DNA of 64,000 bases from CAVRQM01 sp963838805 (GTDB lineage Bacteria; Pseudomonadota; Alphaproteobacteria; Acetobacterales; Acetobacteraceae). Below, one piece after another: positions 51,896 to 60,267 of this stretch (the first letter of the stretch is position 1; each line of letters begins with the position of its first letter). The stretch lies in contig CAWISK010000005.1 of NCBI GenBank assembly GCA_963838805.1, positions 443,098-507,097 of the forward strand, read 5' to 3'. Both the position numbers and the translations under genes were made by a program. The notes under the pieces were generated by a model. The model was not told the DNA's origin. It was given only the letters and a program-made list of their open reading frames with translations, and did no database searches.

Positions 51896-52645
51896 TTGCT
51901 TCGCCACGGTCCTCGTCCTTCCCGCCAACGGCGTTCTTCGCGCGGAAATCGTAGCCTGTTGCCCGCGGCGGTCCAACTCGGATCGGCCACGACGCTGGCA
52001 GGCTGCGGCGGGCCGCTATCGGCGCTCGATCCCGCCGGGCCGGCGGCGGCGTCGATCGCGACGCTGTGGTGGACGATGCTGGCCGGCTCTGTCGTCCTGT
52101 TCGCGCTGGTCATGGTCCTGTTCGCGCTGGTGATGCGACGGCCCGGTTGGGGCTCGGGCGTATCACCCGGCCGCTGGATCGTGCTCGGCGGCCTCGTCCT
52201 GCCGGCCCTGGTCCTGATGCCGCTCGTGGCCTATGGGCTGATCGTGGGGGAGCGGCTTCTGCCGCTGGCGGGGCGCACGCCGCAGCGTATCCAGGCCGAA
52301 GGCCGGCAATGGGTCTGGACCTTCCGCTATCCCGACAGTGATGGGGTTGAGACCGTCGGCACCTTGCACCTGCCGGCGGGCGTGCCCGTCGACATCACGG
52401 TCAGCAGCCTCGACGTCATCCACGGATTCTGGATCCCGCGCCTCGCTGGCAAGATCGATGCGGTGCCCGGTCATGTGAACCACCTGCGAATCCTTGCCGA
52501 TAAGCCCGGCCGCTACGAAGCGCTCTGCTCCGAATTCTGCGGCCTTGGCCATGCCGGAATGCGGTTCGTCGTCATCGTTGATCCGGCGGCGGACTTCCCC
52601 GCCGCACTCGCGCGGGCAGCCGCATCGCCGGGAGCGACGCCATGA
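51896..52645 (+). CDS. ctaC: Cytochrome c oxidase subunit II
   Basis: The N-terminus has a lipobox-like TTLAGC, two membrane helices (TLWWTMLAGSVVLFALVMVL and IVLGGLVLPALVLMPLVAYG) and a cupredoxin domain with WVWTFRYPD, SLDVIHGFWIP and the CuA site CSEFCGLGHAGMRF. A complete CuA site means electrons come from cytochrome c, not quinol. No CxxCH is fused. The start is uncertain: the frame opens with TTG at 51896, one base from the divergent DUF2231 start, so an error near the 5' end is likely. It overlaps the subunit I gene (ATGA). Confidence 0.88.
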   Translation: MLRHGPRPSRQRRSSRGNRSLLPAAVQLGSATTLAGCGGPLSALDPAGPAAASIATLWWTMLAGSVVLFALVMVLFALVMRRPGWGSGVSPGRWIVLGGLVLPALVLMPLVAYGLIVGERLLPLAGRTPQRIQAEGRQWVWTFRYPDSDGVETVGTLHLPAGVPVDITVSSLDVIHGFWIPRLAGKIDAVPGHVNHLRILADKPGRYEALCSEFCGLGHAGMRFVVIVDPAADFPAALARAAASPGATP

Positions 52646-55179
52646 GCGCGTCCTTTGACCAACCGCCGCAAGGAAGCCCGGCACTGCGCCTGCACCGGCA
52701 ACTGACTGCGATCTGGCGCACCGGGCCGGGGCTGCAACGCCTCGCCGCGGTCAACCATTCCGTCATCGGCCTGCGTTTCATCGTCACGGCATTCGTCATC
52801 TTCGCGATCGCTGGCGTGCTCGGCATGCTGACCCGGGTTCAGCTGGCGACGCCCAACGCGGCCTTCATGTCACCGGAGACCTACAACCAGGTCTTCACCA
52901 TGCACGGCTCGATGATGCTGTTCCTGTTCGCCATCCCCATGATGGAGGGCATCGCAGTCTATCTGACCCCGAAGATTCTCGGCGCTCGCGATTTCGCATT
53001 CCCGCGGCTGACCGCCTATGGCTACTGGTGTTACCTGTTCGGGAGCATGATCCTGACCGGGGCGCTGCTCGCAGGCGTCGCGCCCGACGGCGGCTGGTTC
53101 ATGTACACGCCGCTGAGTTCGAACGTTTACACGCCGGGCATCAACGCCGATATCTGGCTGCTGGGCGTGACCTTCGTCGAGATCTCCGCGCTGACGCTGG
53201 CCGTCGAGATCGTCGTCTCGATCCTCAAGATGCGGGCGCCCGGCATGTCGCTCGACCGGATGCCGATCTTCGGCTGGTACATGCTGGTCACAGCACTCAT
53301 GATGGTAGCGGCTTTCCCGCCGCTGATCCTCGGCTCGATCCTGCTCGAGACCGAGCGGGCCTTTCACCTGCCGTTCTTCGACCCGACGCGGGGCGGCGAT
53401 CCGCTGCTGTGGCAGCACCTGTTCTGGCTGTTCGGCCACCCGGACGTTTACATCATCTTCCTGCCAATGGCCGGCGTCCTGTCAACGATCATCCCGGTCT
53501 TCGCCAATCGGCCGCTGGTCGGCTACCGGGCGATCGTCGTCGCGATCATTGCCCTCGCTTTCGTGAGTTTCGGCATCTGGGTGCATCACATGTTCACCGT
53601 GGGCATCCCGCATCTGGCTCTCGCCTTCTTCTCCGCGAGTTCGGCGATCGTCGCGGTGCCGACGGCGGTGCAGGTCTTCGCCTGGCTCGCCACGCTGGCG
53701 CACGGCAAGCCGCGACGGGACGTGCCGATGCTCTACGTGTTCGGCTTCTTCTTCATCTTCGCGCTGGGCGGCCTGACCGGCGTGATGCTCGCCATCGTGC
53801 CGTTCGACTGGCAGGCGCACGACAGCTATTTCGTCGTCGCCCATCTGCACTACGTGGTGGCCGGCGCTTTCGCCTTTCCCCTGTTGGCGGCACTCTATTA
53901 CTGGCTGCCGCTGCTGACCGGGCGCACGGCCGTGCATCGGCTGTCGGTGCCCGCCTTCTGGCTGATCTTCGTCGGCTTCAACCTGACCTTCTTCCTGATG
54001 CATTTGGTCGGACTGCGCGGCATGCCCCGGCGCATCTACACCTATTCGGGAGATGAAGGCTGGAACTGGCTCAACATGCTGTCGTCGGTGGGCGGGTTCA
54101 TCATGACGATCGGCTTCGCGCTGGTGGTGATCGACCTGCTGGCGCAACTCCGCTATGGGCGTCGCGTGCGGCGCGATCCCTGGGGAGCGGCGACGCTGGA
54201 ATGGGCCATGCCGATCCCGCCGGCGCCGTATAATTTCGCATCGATACCGCATGTCAGGACCGGCCCCGACCGCACCGCCCCCGATGGACTCGCGGTCTCG
54301 CTGGCGCGAGGCGAGGGTTATCTCGGCTTTGCGCGCAACGGCTGGCAGGAGACGCTGGGCGTGCACATGACGTCCGGCGCGCCCGAGCAGCTCATCGTGC
54401 TGCCGCGCCCGACATTCCTGCCGCTCTACACGGCACTTGCCACCGCGGCGGCGGTGCTGACGATGCTGTTCCATCTCTACCCGCTCACACTCGCCGCAGC
54501 GCTGGTGGCCGTCGGACTTTTCCTGCTCGCCGCGCAGAGTGCCGGTCTCAGCCGAGATTACGGCCCGATGCCCGTGGGCCACGGCGTGAGCGTGCCGCCG
54601 CACACCGAGATGGCCGATGCGCCGCCGTGGTGGGCGCTGATCTTCGCGCTGGTCGCCGATGGCACGCTGTTCACGTCCCTCGTGTTCGGGACGCTGTATC
54701 TCTGGATTTCCGCGCCGAACTGGCCGCCCGCGGAGAGGTTCGCGCCGGACCACAGGCTTGCCGCGGTCGCCGCCGTGGCACTCGTCGTTGCCGCGGCGGC
54801 GGCCCGCGGATCGCGGCGAGCGCTCACCGCTGGTGGCATGACGCGGGGCTGGATCGGCGCCGCCATGCTCGGGCTCCTCGTCGCCATTGCCGCAGACGCG
54901 GGGCTGATCGGCGGTATCGTCCCGCGTCCAACCGAACATGCACTCGGTGCTACCGCCGCAGCGCTGCTCGCCTATGTCGCCTTGCATGCCGGCATCGGTC
55001 TTCTTTTTCTCGCAAGCAACCTCCTGCGCCTCGGCGCGGGGCTGATCTCGCCCAGGCGGTCGCTGGATCTGCGTCTGACGCGACTCTGGCTCGACTACAC
55101 CGTGGTGACCGGTGCGATCGCGCTTGGCCTTGTGCTGGCGCTACCCGCCCTCGTGGCGGCCTTGGAGGCCCGGCCGTGA
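52642..55179 (+). CDS. ctaD: Fused cytochrome c oxidase subunit I-III
   Basis: This 845-residue membrane protein combines the heme-copper subunit I (residues 1 to about 560) with a subunit III-like domain (about 640-845). Subunit I has the heme a ligand in FTMHGSMMLFLFAIP, the CuB His in FGHPDVYIIFLP and WVHHMFTVG, and the heme ligands in FVVAHLHYVVAGAFAFPLL. The C-terminal part has MADAPPWWALIFALVADGTL and LLAYVALHAGIGLLFLASNL. In place of the usual GHPE of D-channel oxidases it has GHPD. The frame is intact over 2.5 kb. It overlaps the genes on both sides. Confidence 0.93.
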   Translation: MSASFDQPPQGSPALRLHRQLTAIWRTGPGLQRLAAVNHSVIGLRFIVTAFVIFAIAGVLGMLTRVQLATPNAAFMSPETYNQVFTMHGSMMLFLFAIPMMEGIAVYLTPKILGARDFAFPRLTAYGYWCYLFGSMILTGALLAGVAPDGGWFMYTPLSSNVYTPGINADIWLLGVTFVEISALTLAVEIVVSILKMRAPGMSLDRMPIFGWYMLVTALMMVAAFPPLILGSILLETERAFHLPFFDPTRGGDPLLWQHLFWLFGHPDVYIIFLPMAGVLSTIIPVFANRPLVGYRAIVVAIIALAFVSFGIWVHHMFTVGIPHLALAFFSASSAIVAVPTAVQVFAWLATLAHGKPRRDVPMLYVFGFFFIFALGGLTGVMLAIVPFDWQAHDSYFVVAHLHYVVAGAFAFPLLAALYYWLPLLTGRTAVHRLSVPAFWLIFVGFNLTFFLMHLVGLRGMPRRIYTYSGDEGWNWLNMLSSVGGFIMTIGFALVVIDLLAQLRYGRRVRRDPWGAATLEWAMPIPPAPYNFASIPHVRTGPDRTAPDGLAVSLARGEGYLGFARNGWQETLGVHMTSGAPEQLIVLPRPTFLPLYTALATAAAVLTMLFHLYPLTLAAALVAVGLFLLAAQSAGLSRDYGPMPVGHGVSVPPHTEMADAPPWWALIFALVADGTLFTSLVFGTLYLWISAPNWPPAERFAPDHRLAAVAAVALVVAAAAARGSRRALTAGGMTRGWIGAAMLGLLVAIAADAGLIGGIVPRPTEHALGATAAALLAYVALHAGIGLLFLASNLLRLGAGLISPRRSLDLRLTRLWLDYTVVTGAIALGLVLALPALVAALEARP

Positions 55180-55514
55180 GCACGCGGCCGGTTCCACCGG
55201 GGCAACTCTGGTGGCTGCTGGCGGGGTTCGCGGTCTGGTGCAGCGCGCTCGTCGCTCTCTATGCCGTCCATGCCGTCGGCTGCGCGTTTGCGTGGCCGGC
55301 CGGCCCGCTGCGTCTGGGCCTTGCTCTGATGCTGCTCGTGCATCTTGCGGTGATCGGCTGGATGTGGCGCAGTCTCGATGGAGCTGATGCGGGCGTCGAT
55401 TCCGGCCGCACCGGTGCCTTTCTGCGCGCAGTGATTGTCTGGACCGTGGCCGCCGCGTTCGTCACCACAATCCTGACCCTCGGGCCGCCGCTTCTGCTCA
55501 CCGCGTGCATGTGA
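55176..55514 (+). CDS. Small membrane protein of the oxidase cluster
   Basis: GTG 55176 overlaps the subunit I-III stop. The 112-residue protein has three membrane helices (LWWLLAGFAVWCSALVALYA, LRLGLALMLLVHLAVIGWMW and VIVWTVAAAFVTTILTLGPP). Proteins of this size and place are common at the end of such oxidase clusters, and they may be a subunit or assembly factor. I do not recognise a named family. Confidence 0.65.
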   Translation: MSTRPVPPGQLWWLLAGFAVWCSALVALYAVHAVGCAFAWPAGPLRLGLALMLLVHLAVIGWMWRSLDGADAGVDSGRTGAFLRAVIVWTVAAAFVTTILTLGPPLLLTACM

Positions 55515-55555
55515 CCTGCGGAGATCCGCCCCAGGGCAGGTCCGTATCCGCCGCG

Positions 55556-56506
55556 CTACTCATTCGCCATCGCTCGCTTGTGCGCCACAAGCCGGACCAG
55601 ATGATTGTCGCGCCAGGCTTGCCGGGCGAGGATGCCCTCGCGTGGAAGAGCGGCGGAACGTGCTTCTCCCACGATCGCCCCCGCCTCGCCCTGCCACGAG
55701 ACCGGCTGCGCCAAGGGCGGCGTCATGCGTGCGTAACTCGGTCCGTACCGATCTATGAAGTCTCCAACTCCGCCTGGTGCGTTGAGGTCGATTGTCTCGA
55801 ATGGTCCCATGAACGACCAGCGCAGCCCGAGCCCCTCGGCCACCGCCCGATCGATGTCTTGCGGGCTCGCGATCCCTTCAGCGACCAGATGGAAGGCCTC
55901 GTGCAGTAGCGCACCCTGGAGCCGATTCATGACGAACCCTGCGATCTCTCGGGTCAGCACGACCGGCGCCTGCCCGATCTCCGTCATGATCGAGACCGCG
56001 CGCCCGACCGTCTGCGTGGAGGTCCATGGCGCGGGAACGATCTCGACGGCCGGCACCAGGTGCGGTGGATTGAGGGGGTGTACCACCAGCATACGGGCGC
56101 GACCAGCCAGGCCGGACGTGAACTCGGACGGCAGGAGCGCCGAACTGGAGCTAGCGATCACCGTCTCGGCAGCTGACAGACTGTCGAGCTCTCCGAAAAT
56201 GGCGGCCTTGAGATCGGCGCGCTCCGGCGTGTTCTCCTGGACGTAGTCGGCTTGCGCCACCGCGTCCGCAACCGATGATGCAATCGTGACGCGGCCAAGG
56301 ATCGCTGCCGCGCTCTGCCCGCCCGACAAGGCGAAAGTCTCCAGCTCTCCGGCTGCGCGCTGCACGAAGGCGAGCGCCTCAGCGGCCACGTCCGCGTCCC
56401 TGTCGAACAGCTGGACACGCCAGCCGCCACGCGCGAACGATACCGCCCAGGAGCGTCCGATCAGGCCGCACCCAATGATTGCCGCGGTGCTTGCCAAATG
56501 CCTCAA
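55556..56506 (-). CDS. 3-hydroxyacyl-CoA dehydrogenase-like / L-gulonate dehydrogenase-type enzyme
   Basis: This 316-residue NAD-dependent dehydrogenase has the Rossmann start AAIIGCGLIGRSWAVSFARG. YVQENTPERADLKAAIFGEL, SSSSALLPSEF, MLVVHPLNPPHLVPAVEIVP and EIAGFVMNRLQGALLHEAF match lambda-crystallin/L-gulonate 3-dehydrogenase and carnitine dehydrogenase relatives. In this sugar operon a polyol or uronate-derived hydroxy acid is the likelier substrate than an acyl-CoA; this is inference. The start is TTG 56506, overlapping the LacI stop (TTGA), so it is coupled to the regulator gene. Confidence 0.78.
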   Translation of the reverse strand: MRHLASTAAIIGCGLIGRSWAVSFARGGWRVQLFDRDADVAAEALAFVQRAAGELETFALSGGQSAAAILGRVTIASSVADAVAQADYVQENTPERADLKAAIFGELDSLSAAETVIASSSSALLPSEFTSGLAGRARMLVVHPLNPPHLVPAVEIVPAPWTSTQTVGRAVSIMTEIGQAPVVLTREIAGFVMNRLQGALLHEAFHLVAEGIASPQDIDRAVAEGLGLRWSFMGPFETIDLNAPGGVGDFIDRYGPSYARMTPPLAQPVSWQGEAGAIVGEARSAALPREGILARQAWRDNHLVRLVAHKRAMANE

Positions 56507-57511
56507 CTCCTGATGACGAGATCGTAGGGCAGCAGCACTGAGCGTGCAGGCTGCCCGTCCCAGAGACGTTTGAGCAGGCCCACCGTCTCAGTCGCATAGG
56601 CCACGTGCGGCACCCGTACCGTGTCGAGCCAGGGGGCCAGCCAGTCGTTCAGCGGATTGTCGTCGAAGCCGTACAGCCGCACGTCCTCGGGGACGCGGAT
56701 GCCCAGTTCGCGGCAACGTCGATACGCTCCGTACGCGATCTGGTCGCTGCCGCAGAAGACCGAGCGGAGGTCCGGGTGCCGCTCCCACAGCGACGCGAAT
56801 CCCTGATAGCCGCCCTCCATCGACAGCGGACTCTCGATTTGCCGGTCGGGGCTGAGCGGCAGGCCCTGCTCCGCCAGGACGGCGGTCAGTCCCCGCAACC
56901 GGCTTTCGCTGACGGTGGAGTAGAGCGGCCCATGCACGACGCCGATCGGCCCCCGCCGTCGCCTGGAGCATCCGATGCGCGAGATCGCGCGCGGCGAGCA
57001 GGTCGTCGATGCCGATGAAAGTCACGTCGGGCATGTCGCGCGGCATGCGGTTGATGAAGATCACCGGGCTGAAGCGGGCGAAATCCTTCAGCCTGACGCT
57101 CGTCACCGCACACAGCATGAGCACGGCGGAGACGTTGATCGCGCGCAGCTCCTCCAGATACTGGTCCTGCAGCGCCGCGTCCTCCATCGTGTTGCACAAC
57201 AGCATCAATACGCCGATGGCGTTGAGCTGCCGTTCGATCTCCAGCGCCACGGCGGCATAGAACCCGTTGCGGATGTCGGAAATCAGCAGCGCCACGGCGC
57301 CGGTGCGGCTGGTGCGCAGCGACCGGCCGATCTGGTTGGGGTGGTAGTCAAGGCTCGCGGCCGCGGCCAACACGCGCGCCTTGGTGACGCTGGAAACGCG
57401 GTCCGGCGCGCCGTGCAGTGCGCGCGACACGGTCGCGGTCGAAACGCCGGCGAGCTTTGCCACTTCGTGAATCGAGGCACGCGGGTTGCTCTGCGGCGGC
57501 GTGGCTCTCAT
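56503..57511 (-). CDS. LacI-family transcriptional regulator
   Basis: The N-terminal helix-turn-helix is IHEVAKLAGVSTATVSRAL, followed by the hinge YHPNQIGRSLRT. The periplasmic-binding-like core has VALLISDIRNGFYAAVALEI, VTFIGIDDLLAARDLAHRML, VFCGSDQIAYGAYRRCRELG and YGFDDNPLNDWLAP. One extra base near 56953 breaks the frame, and removing it gives a normal length of about 335 residues. It probably represses the transport operon by binding the AAACGTTT site at 62931 and releases it when the sugar or a derivative binds. Confidence 0.9.
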
Positions 57512-57533
57512 CACCTGGGCGGTCCGGCGTCGC

Positions 57534-58334
57534 TCATAGGCCTGGATTGTCCTGCATCGGGCCGATCACCTGCTGATCATAGTCCATGATGGCGCCGCTC
57601 ATCATCCCGCTTTCGCCCGAGAGCAGGAAGGCGCAGGCCCGCGCGACCTCCTCGGTGTCGATCAGCCGCCCATAGGGCTGCATCCTGCCGACCGTGGCGA
57701 GCCAATCGTCCCCGCGCCCGTGAACTTTGGTCTGGACGATGTGCTCGTTGGGCGTATCGGTCCATCCGATGTTGAGCATGTTGATGCGGATGCGATCACG
57801 CAGGAGCGCATTGGCGATGCCGCGCGTCAGCGTCATCAGACAGCCTTTGGTCGCCGCATAGGGCAGCAGAAACGGCGCACCGCCATAGGCCTGCATGCTG
57901 CCGATCACCGCAATGCTGCCGCCGTCGCCTTGGAGGCGCATTTGCGCCGCCGCGCCCTGGATCATGAAAAACGGTCCGCGCACGTTGGTATCGAACAGCG
58001 TGTCCCAGATTTCCTCGGTCGTGTCGTGCAGGCTGCCGCGATCGGTCCGGCCGGCGCAGCTGGCCAGGGCGTCGAGGCGGCCGAACCGCTCGACCGTACG
58101 GTCGATGGCGGCACGGCACTGTGCCACGACGGACAGATCGGCCTGCACATACAGCGCGGGACAGCCCTGCGCCGCGATGGCCTGGCACACCGCCTCTCCG
58201 CGTTCGGCGTTGCGGCCGCAGATCGCAACTCCCGCCGCACCTTCGGCGGCAAGGCGATGCGCCACCGCCTCGCCCACGCCCTGCGTGCCGCCCGTGACCA
58301 GGGCGACGCGGCCCGCCATGCGATCGTCCGGCAT
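57534..58334 (-). CDS. Short-chain dehydrogenase/reductase
   Basis: This 266-residue classical SDR has the cofactor motif ALVTGGTQGVGEAVAHRLAA, a CAGR in the NAG position, the active-site Ser in VIGSMQAYGG and Tyr-x3-Lys in LPYAATKGCLMTLTRG. GAGGTGACGAGA precedes ATG 58334. It lies between the permease and regulator genes and probably oxidises the imported sugar or polyol. The cofactor preference cannot be judged with confidence. The frame is intact. Confidence 0.87.
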   Translation of the reverse strand: MPDDRMAGRVALVTGGTQGVGEAVAHRLAAEGAAGVAICGRNAERGEAVCQAIAAQGCPALYVQADLSVVAQCRAAIDRTVERFGRLDALASCAGRTDRGSLHDTTEEIWDTLFDTNVRGPFFMIQGAAAQMRLQGDGGSIAVIGSMQAYGGAPFLLPYAATKGCLMTLTRGIANALLRDRIRINMLNIGWTDTPNEHIVQTKVHGRGDDWLATVGRMQPYGRLIDTEEVARACAFLLSGESGMMSGAIMDYDQQVIGPMQDNPGL

Positions 58335-58344
58335 TCTCGTCACC

Positions 58345-59311
58345 TCATGACTTGGCGGCGCGGTAGGCCGTCGCACCGAGTACCACGACAACCCCGCGGA
58401 TGATGACCTGGCCCTGGATGGGCATCCCCAACAGCAACACGATGTTGGACACGACGATCAGGATGGCAGCACCCGCCACGGCGCCCCCGATCGTGCCGCG
58501 CCCGCCCGACAGCGCCACGCCGCCGATCACGGCGGCCACGATCGTGTCGAGCTCGTATCCGCGCCCGACCCAATTGTCCATCAGCCCCACATAGCCGGCG
58601 AGCAGCACACCGGCGAGTGCGGCGATCATGCCGCTCAGCATGTAGCAGGCGAGGCGGATGCGGCGCACAGGCACGCCCACCAGTTCGGCGGCGCGCGGGC
58701 TGCCGCCGGTCATCAGCACATGGCGGCCGAATGCGGTGCGATGCACGAGCACCGCGGCGGCAATGCCCATCACTGCGAGAATGACGACGGCATAGGGAAT
58801 GCCCAGCACGCCCCCCGTGCCGATCACGTGCAGCAGCGGCGGCAGGTTGGCGGACGGCGCGCCGTGCGTCACGATCAGCCGAACGCCGATCAGCACCACC
58901 ATGGTCGCCAGCGTCGCCAGGAACGGCGAGACGTCGCGCCATGCCACCAGCCAGCCATTCACCGCGCCGACAATCAGGCCCAGCACGATGGCCGCCGGCA
59001 CGATCCCGGCTACCGAAATGTCGGCGCTGGGAAACAGCGTCGCCATTACAGCCGCGGTCGCCATCACCGAGCCCACCGACAGGTCGAGTCCGCCCACCAG
59101 GATGACGAAGGTCTGCCCGATCGTGGCCACCCCGAGCGGGGCCAGTTGCACCAGGATGTTGCCGAGGTTTTCGGGGTGAAGGAAGGCGGGCGAGATAACG
59201 CCGCCGATCGCGATCAATCCGCCCAGCACCACCCAGGCCGCCTGGCCTGAGAGGCGGCCGACGGCTCTGCGAGCGGGCCAGGGCACCGCGTAGCGTCGTC
59301 GCGGACATCAT
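58345..59311 (-). CDS. Sugar ABC transporter permease (RbsC-type), second copy
   Basis: This is a polytopic BPD_transp_2 permease with the GLDLSVGSVMATAAVMATL signature, GAVNGWLVAW, FLATLATMVVLIGVRL and GGVALSGGRGTIGGAVAGA. The ATG pair at 59311/59308 overlaps the stop of the upstream permease gene, but its frame must shift by one base near 59287 to join the conserved body, so an extra base is likely there. It forms a heterodimer with the neighbouring permease. Eight to ten helices are expected. Confidence 0.85.
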
Positions 59312-60267
59312 CGCCGCCTTACAGCCGCAACGGCGGCGATGATCACGAGACCCTGGACGATGTACTGGTAGTCGGACGGCAGGTCGAGAAAGTTCAGAAC
59401 ATTGTTCGTCAGCGAGAGTACAAAGACAGCGAGCAAGGTGCCGATCAGGCTGCCTCTGCCACCGCCAAGGCGCGTGCCTCCCAGGATCACCGGCGTGATC
59501 GAGGCGAGGGTGAAGTCGGCGCCTGTAGAGGGACCGCCGACGCCGAACCGGCTGACCAGGTAGATCGCTGCCAGCCCCGCCATCGCGCCAGACGCGGCGA
59601 AGGCAGCGACCGTGATGCGGCCAACCGACACGCCGACCAGCCGTGCCGCGCGCGCGTCGCCGCCGACGGCCAGCAGGCGACGCCCGCCAACGCTCCCCTG
59701 CATCCACAAGGCGGCGGCGACATACAGCAGGACGGTTCCGAAAGCTGCCACGGGAACCCCGGCCGCTCGGCCATAGGCCACGCTGTCGAACCATGCCGGC
59801 ATCGAACCGGCGGGGGCCAGCGAATACAGCAATGCCACACCCTGCAGCACGGCGGCCATGCCGAGCGTCACGATGAGCGAATGGACGCGCAGCCACACCG
59901 CGGCCAGCCCATTCAGGGCGCCGATCAGCGTCGCCAGTACCACGACGCCGAAAATGACGGGTGCGACGAGAGCGTCCTGGCCGGCGACGGTGCCGGAGAG
60001 CAGCACCGCAGCCAGTCCCGTCAGCGCGCCGATCGACAGGTCGATGCCGCCGACCAGGATGACCAAGGATTGACCGAGTGCCACGAGGGCCAATCCGGTC
60101 GATTGCTCGAAGATGTTGAGCAGGTTGTCGGGTGCGGCGAAACGCGGATTGACCAGCGCGCCAACCAGCAACAGTCCGGCGATCAGCCCTGCGGTGACCA
60201 ACACGCCGCCGGTTACCGGCACGCGCATTGGCCGCGGCATGGGGCGACTTGCCAGTGCCGCGCGCAT
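59308..60267 (-). CDS. Sugar ABC transporter permease (RbsC-type), first copy
   Basis: This 319-residue inner-membrane permease has LVALGQSLVILVGGIDLSIG, IGALNGLAAVWLRVHSLIVT and ILGGTRLGGGRGSLIGTLLA, the BPD_transp_2 hallmarks. ATG 60267 overlaps the ATPase stop (ATGA), and its own stop overlaps the next permease start, so all are coupled. The frame is intact. With its sister it forms the membrane channel of a carbohydrate-uptake (CUT2) importer. Confidence 0.9.
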   Translation of the reverse strand: MRAALASRPMPRPMRVPVTGGVLVTAGLIAGLLLVGALVNPRFAAPDNLLNIFEQSTGLALVALGQSLVILVGGIDLSIGALTGLAAVLLSGTVAGQDALVAPVIFGVVVLATLIGALNGLAAVWLRVHSLIVTLGMAAVLQGVALLYSLAPAGSMPAWFDSVAYGRAAGVPVAAFGTVLLYVAAALWMQGSVGGRRLLAVGGDARAARLVGVSVGRITVAAFAASGAMAGLAAIYLVSRFGVGGPSTGADFTLASITPVILGGTRLGGGRGSLIGTLLAVFVLSLTNNVLNFLDLPSDYQYIVQGLVIIAAVAAVRRR

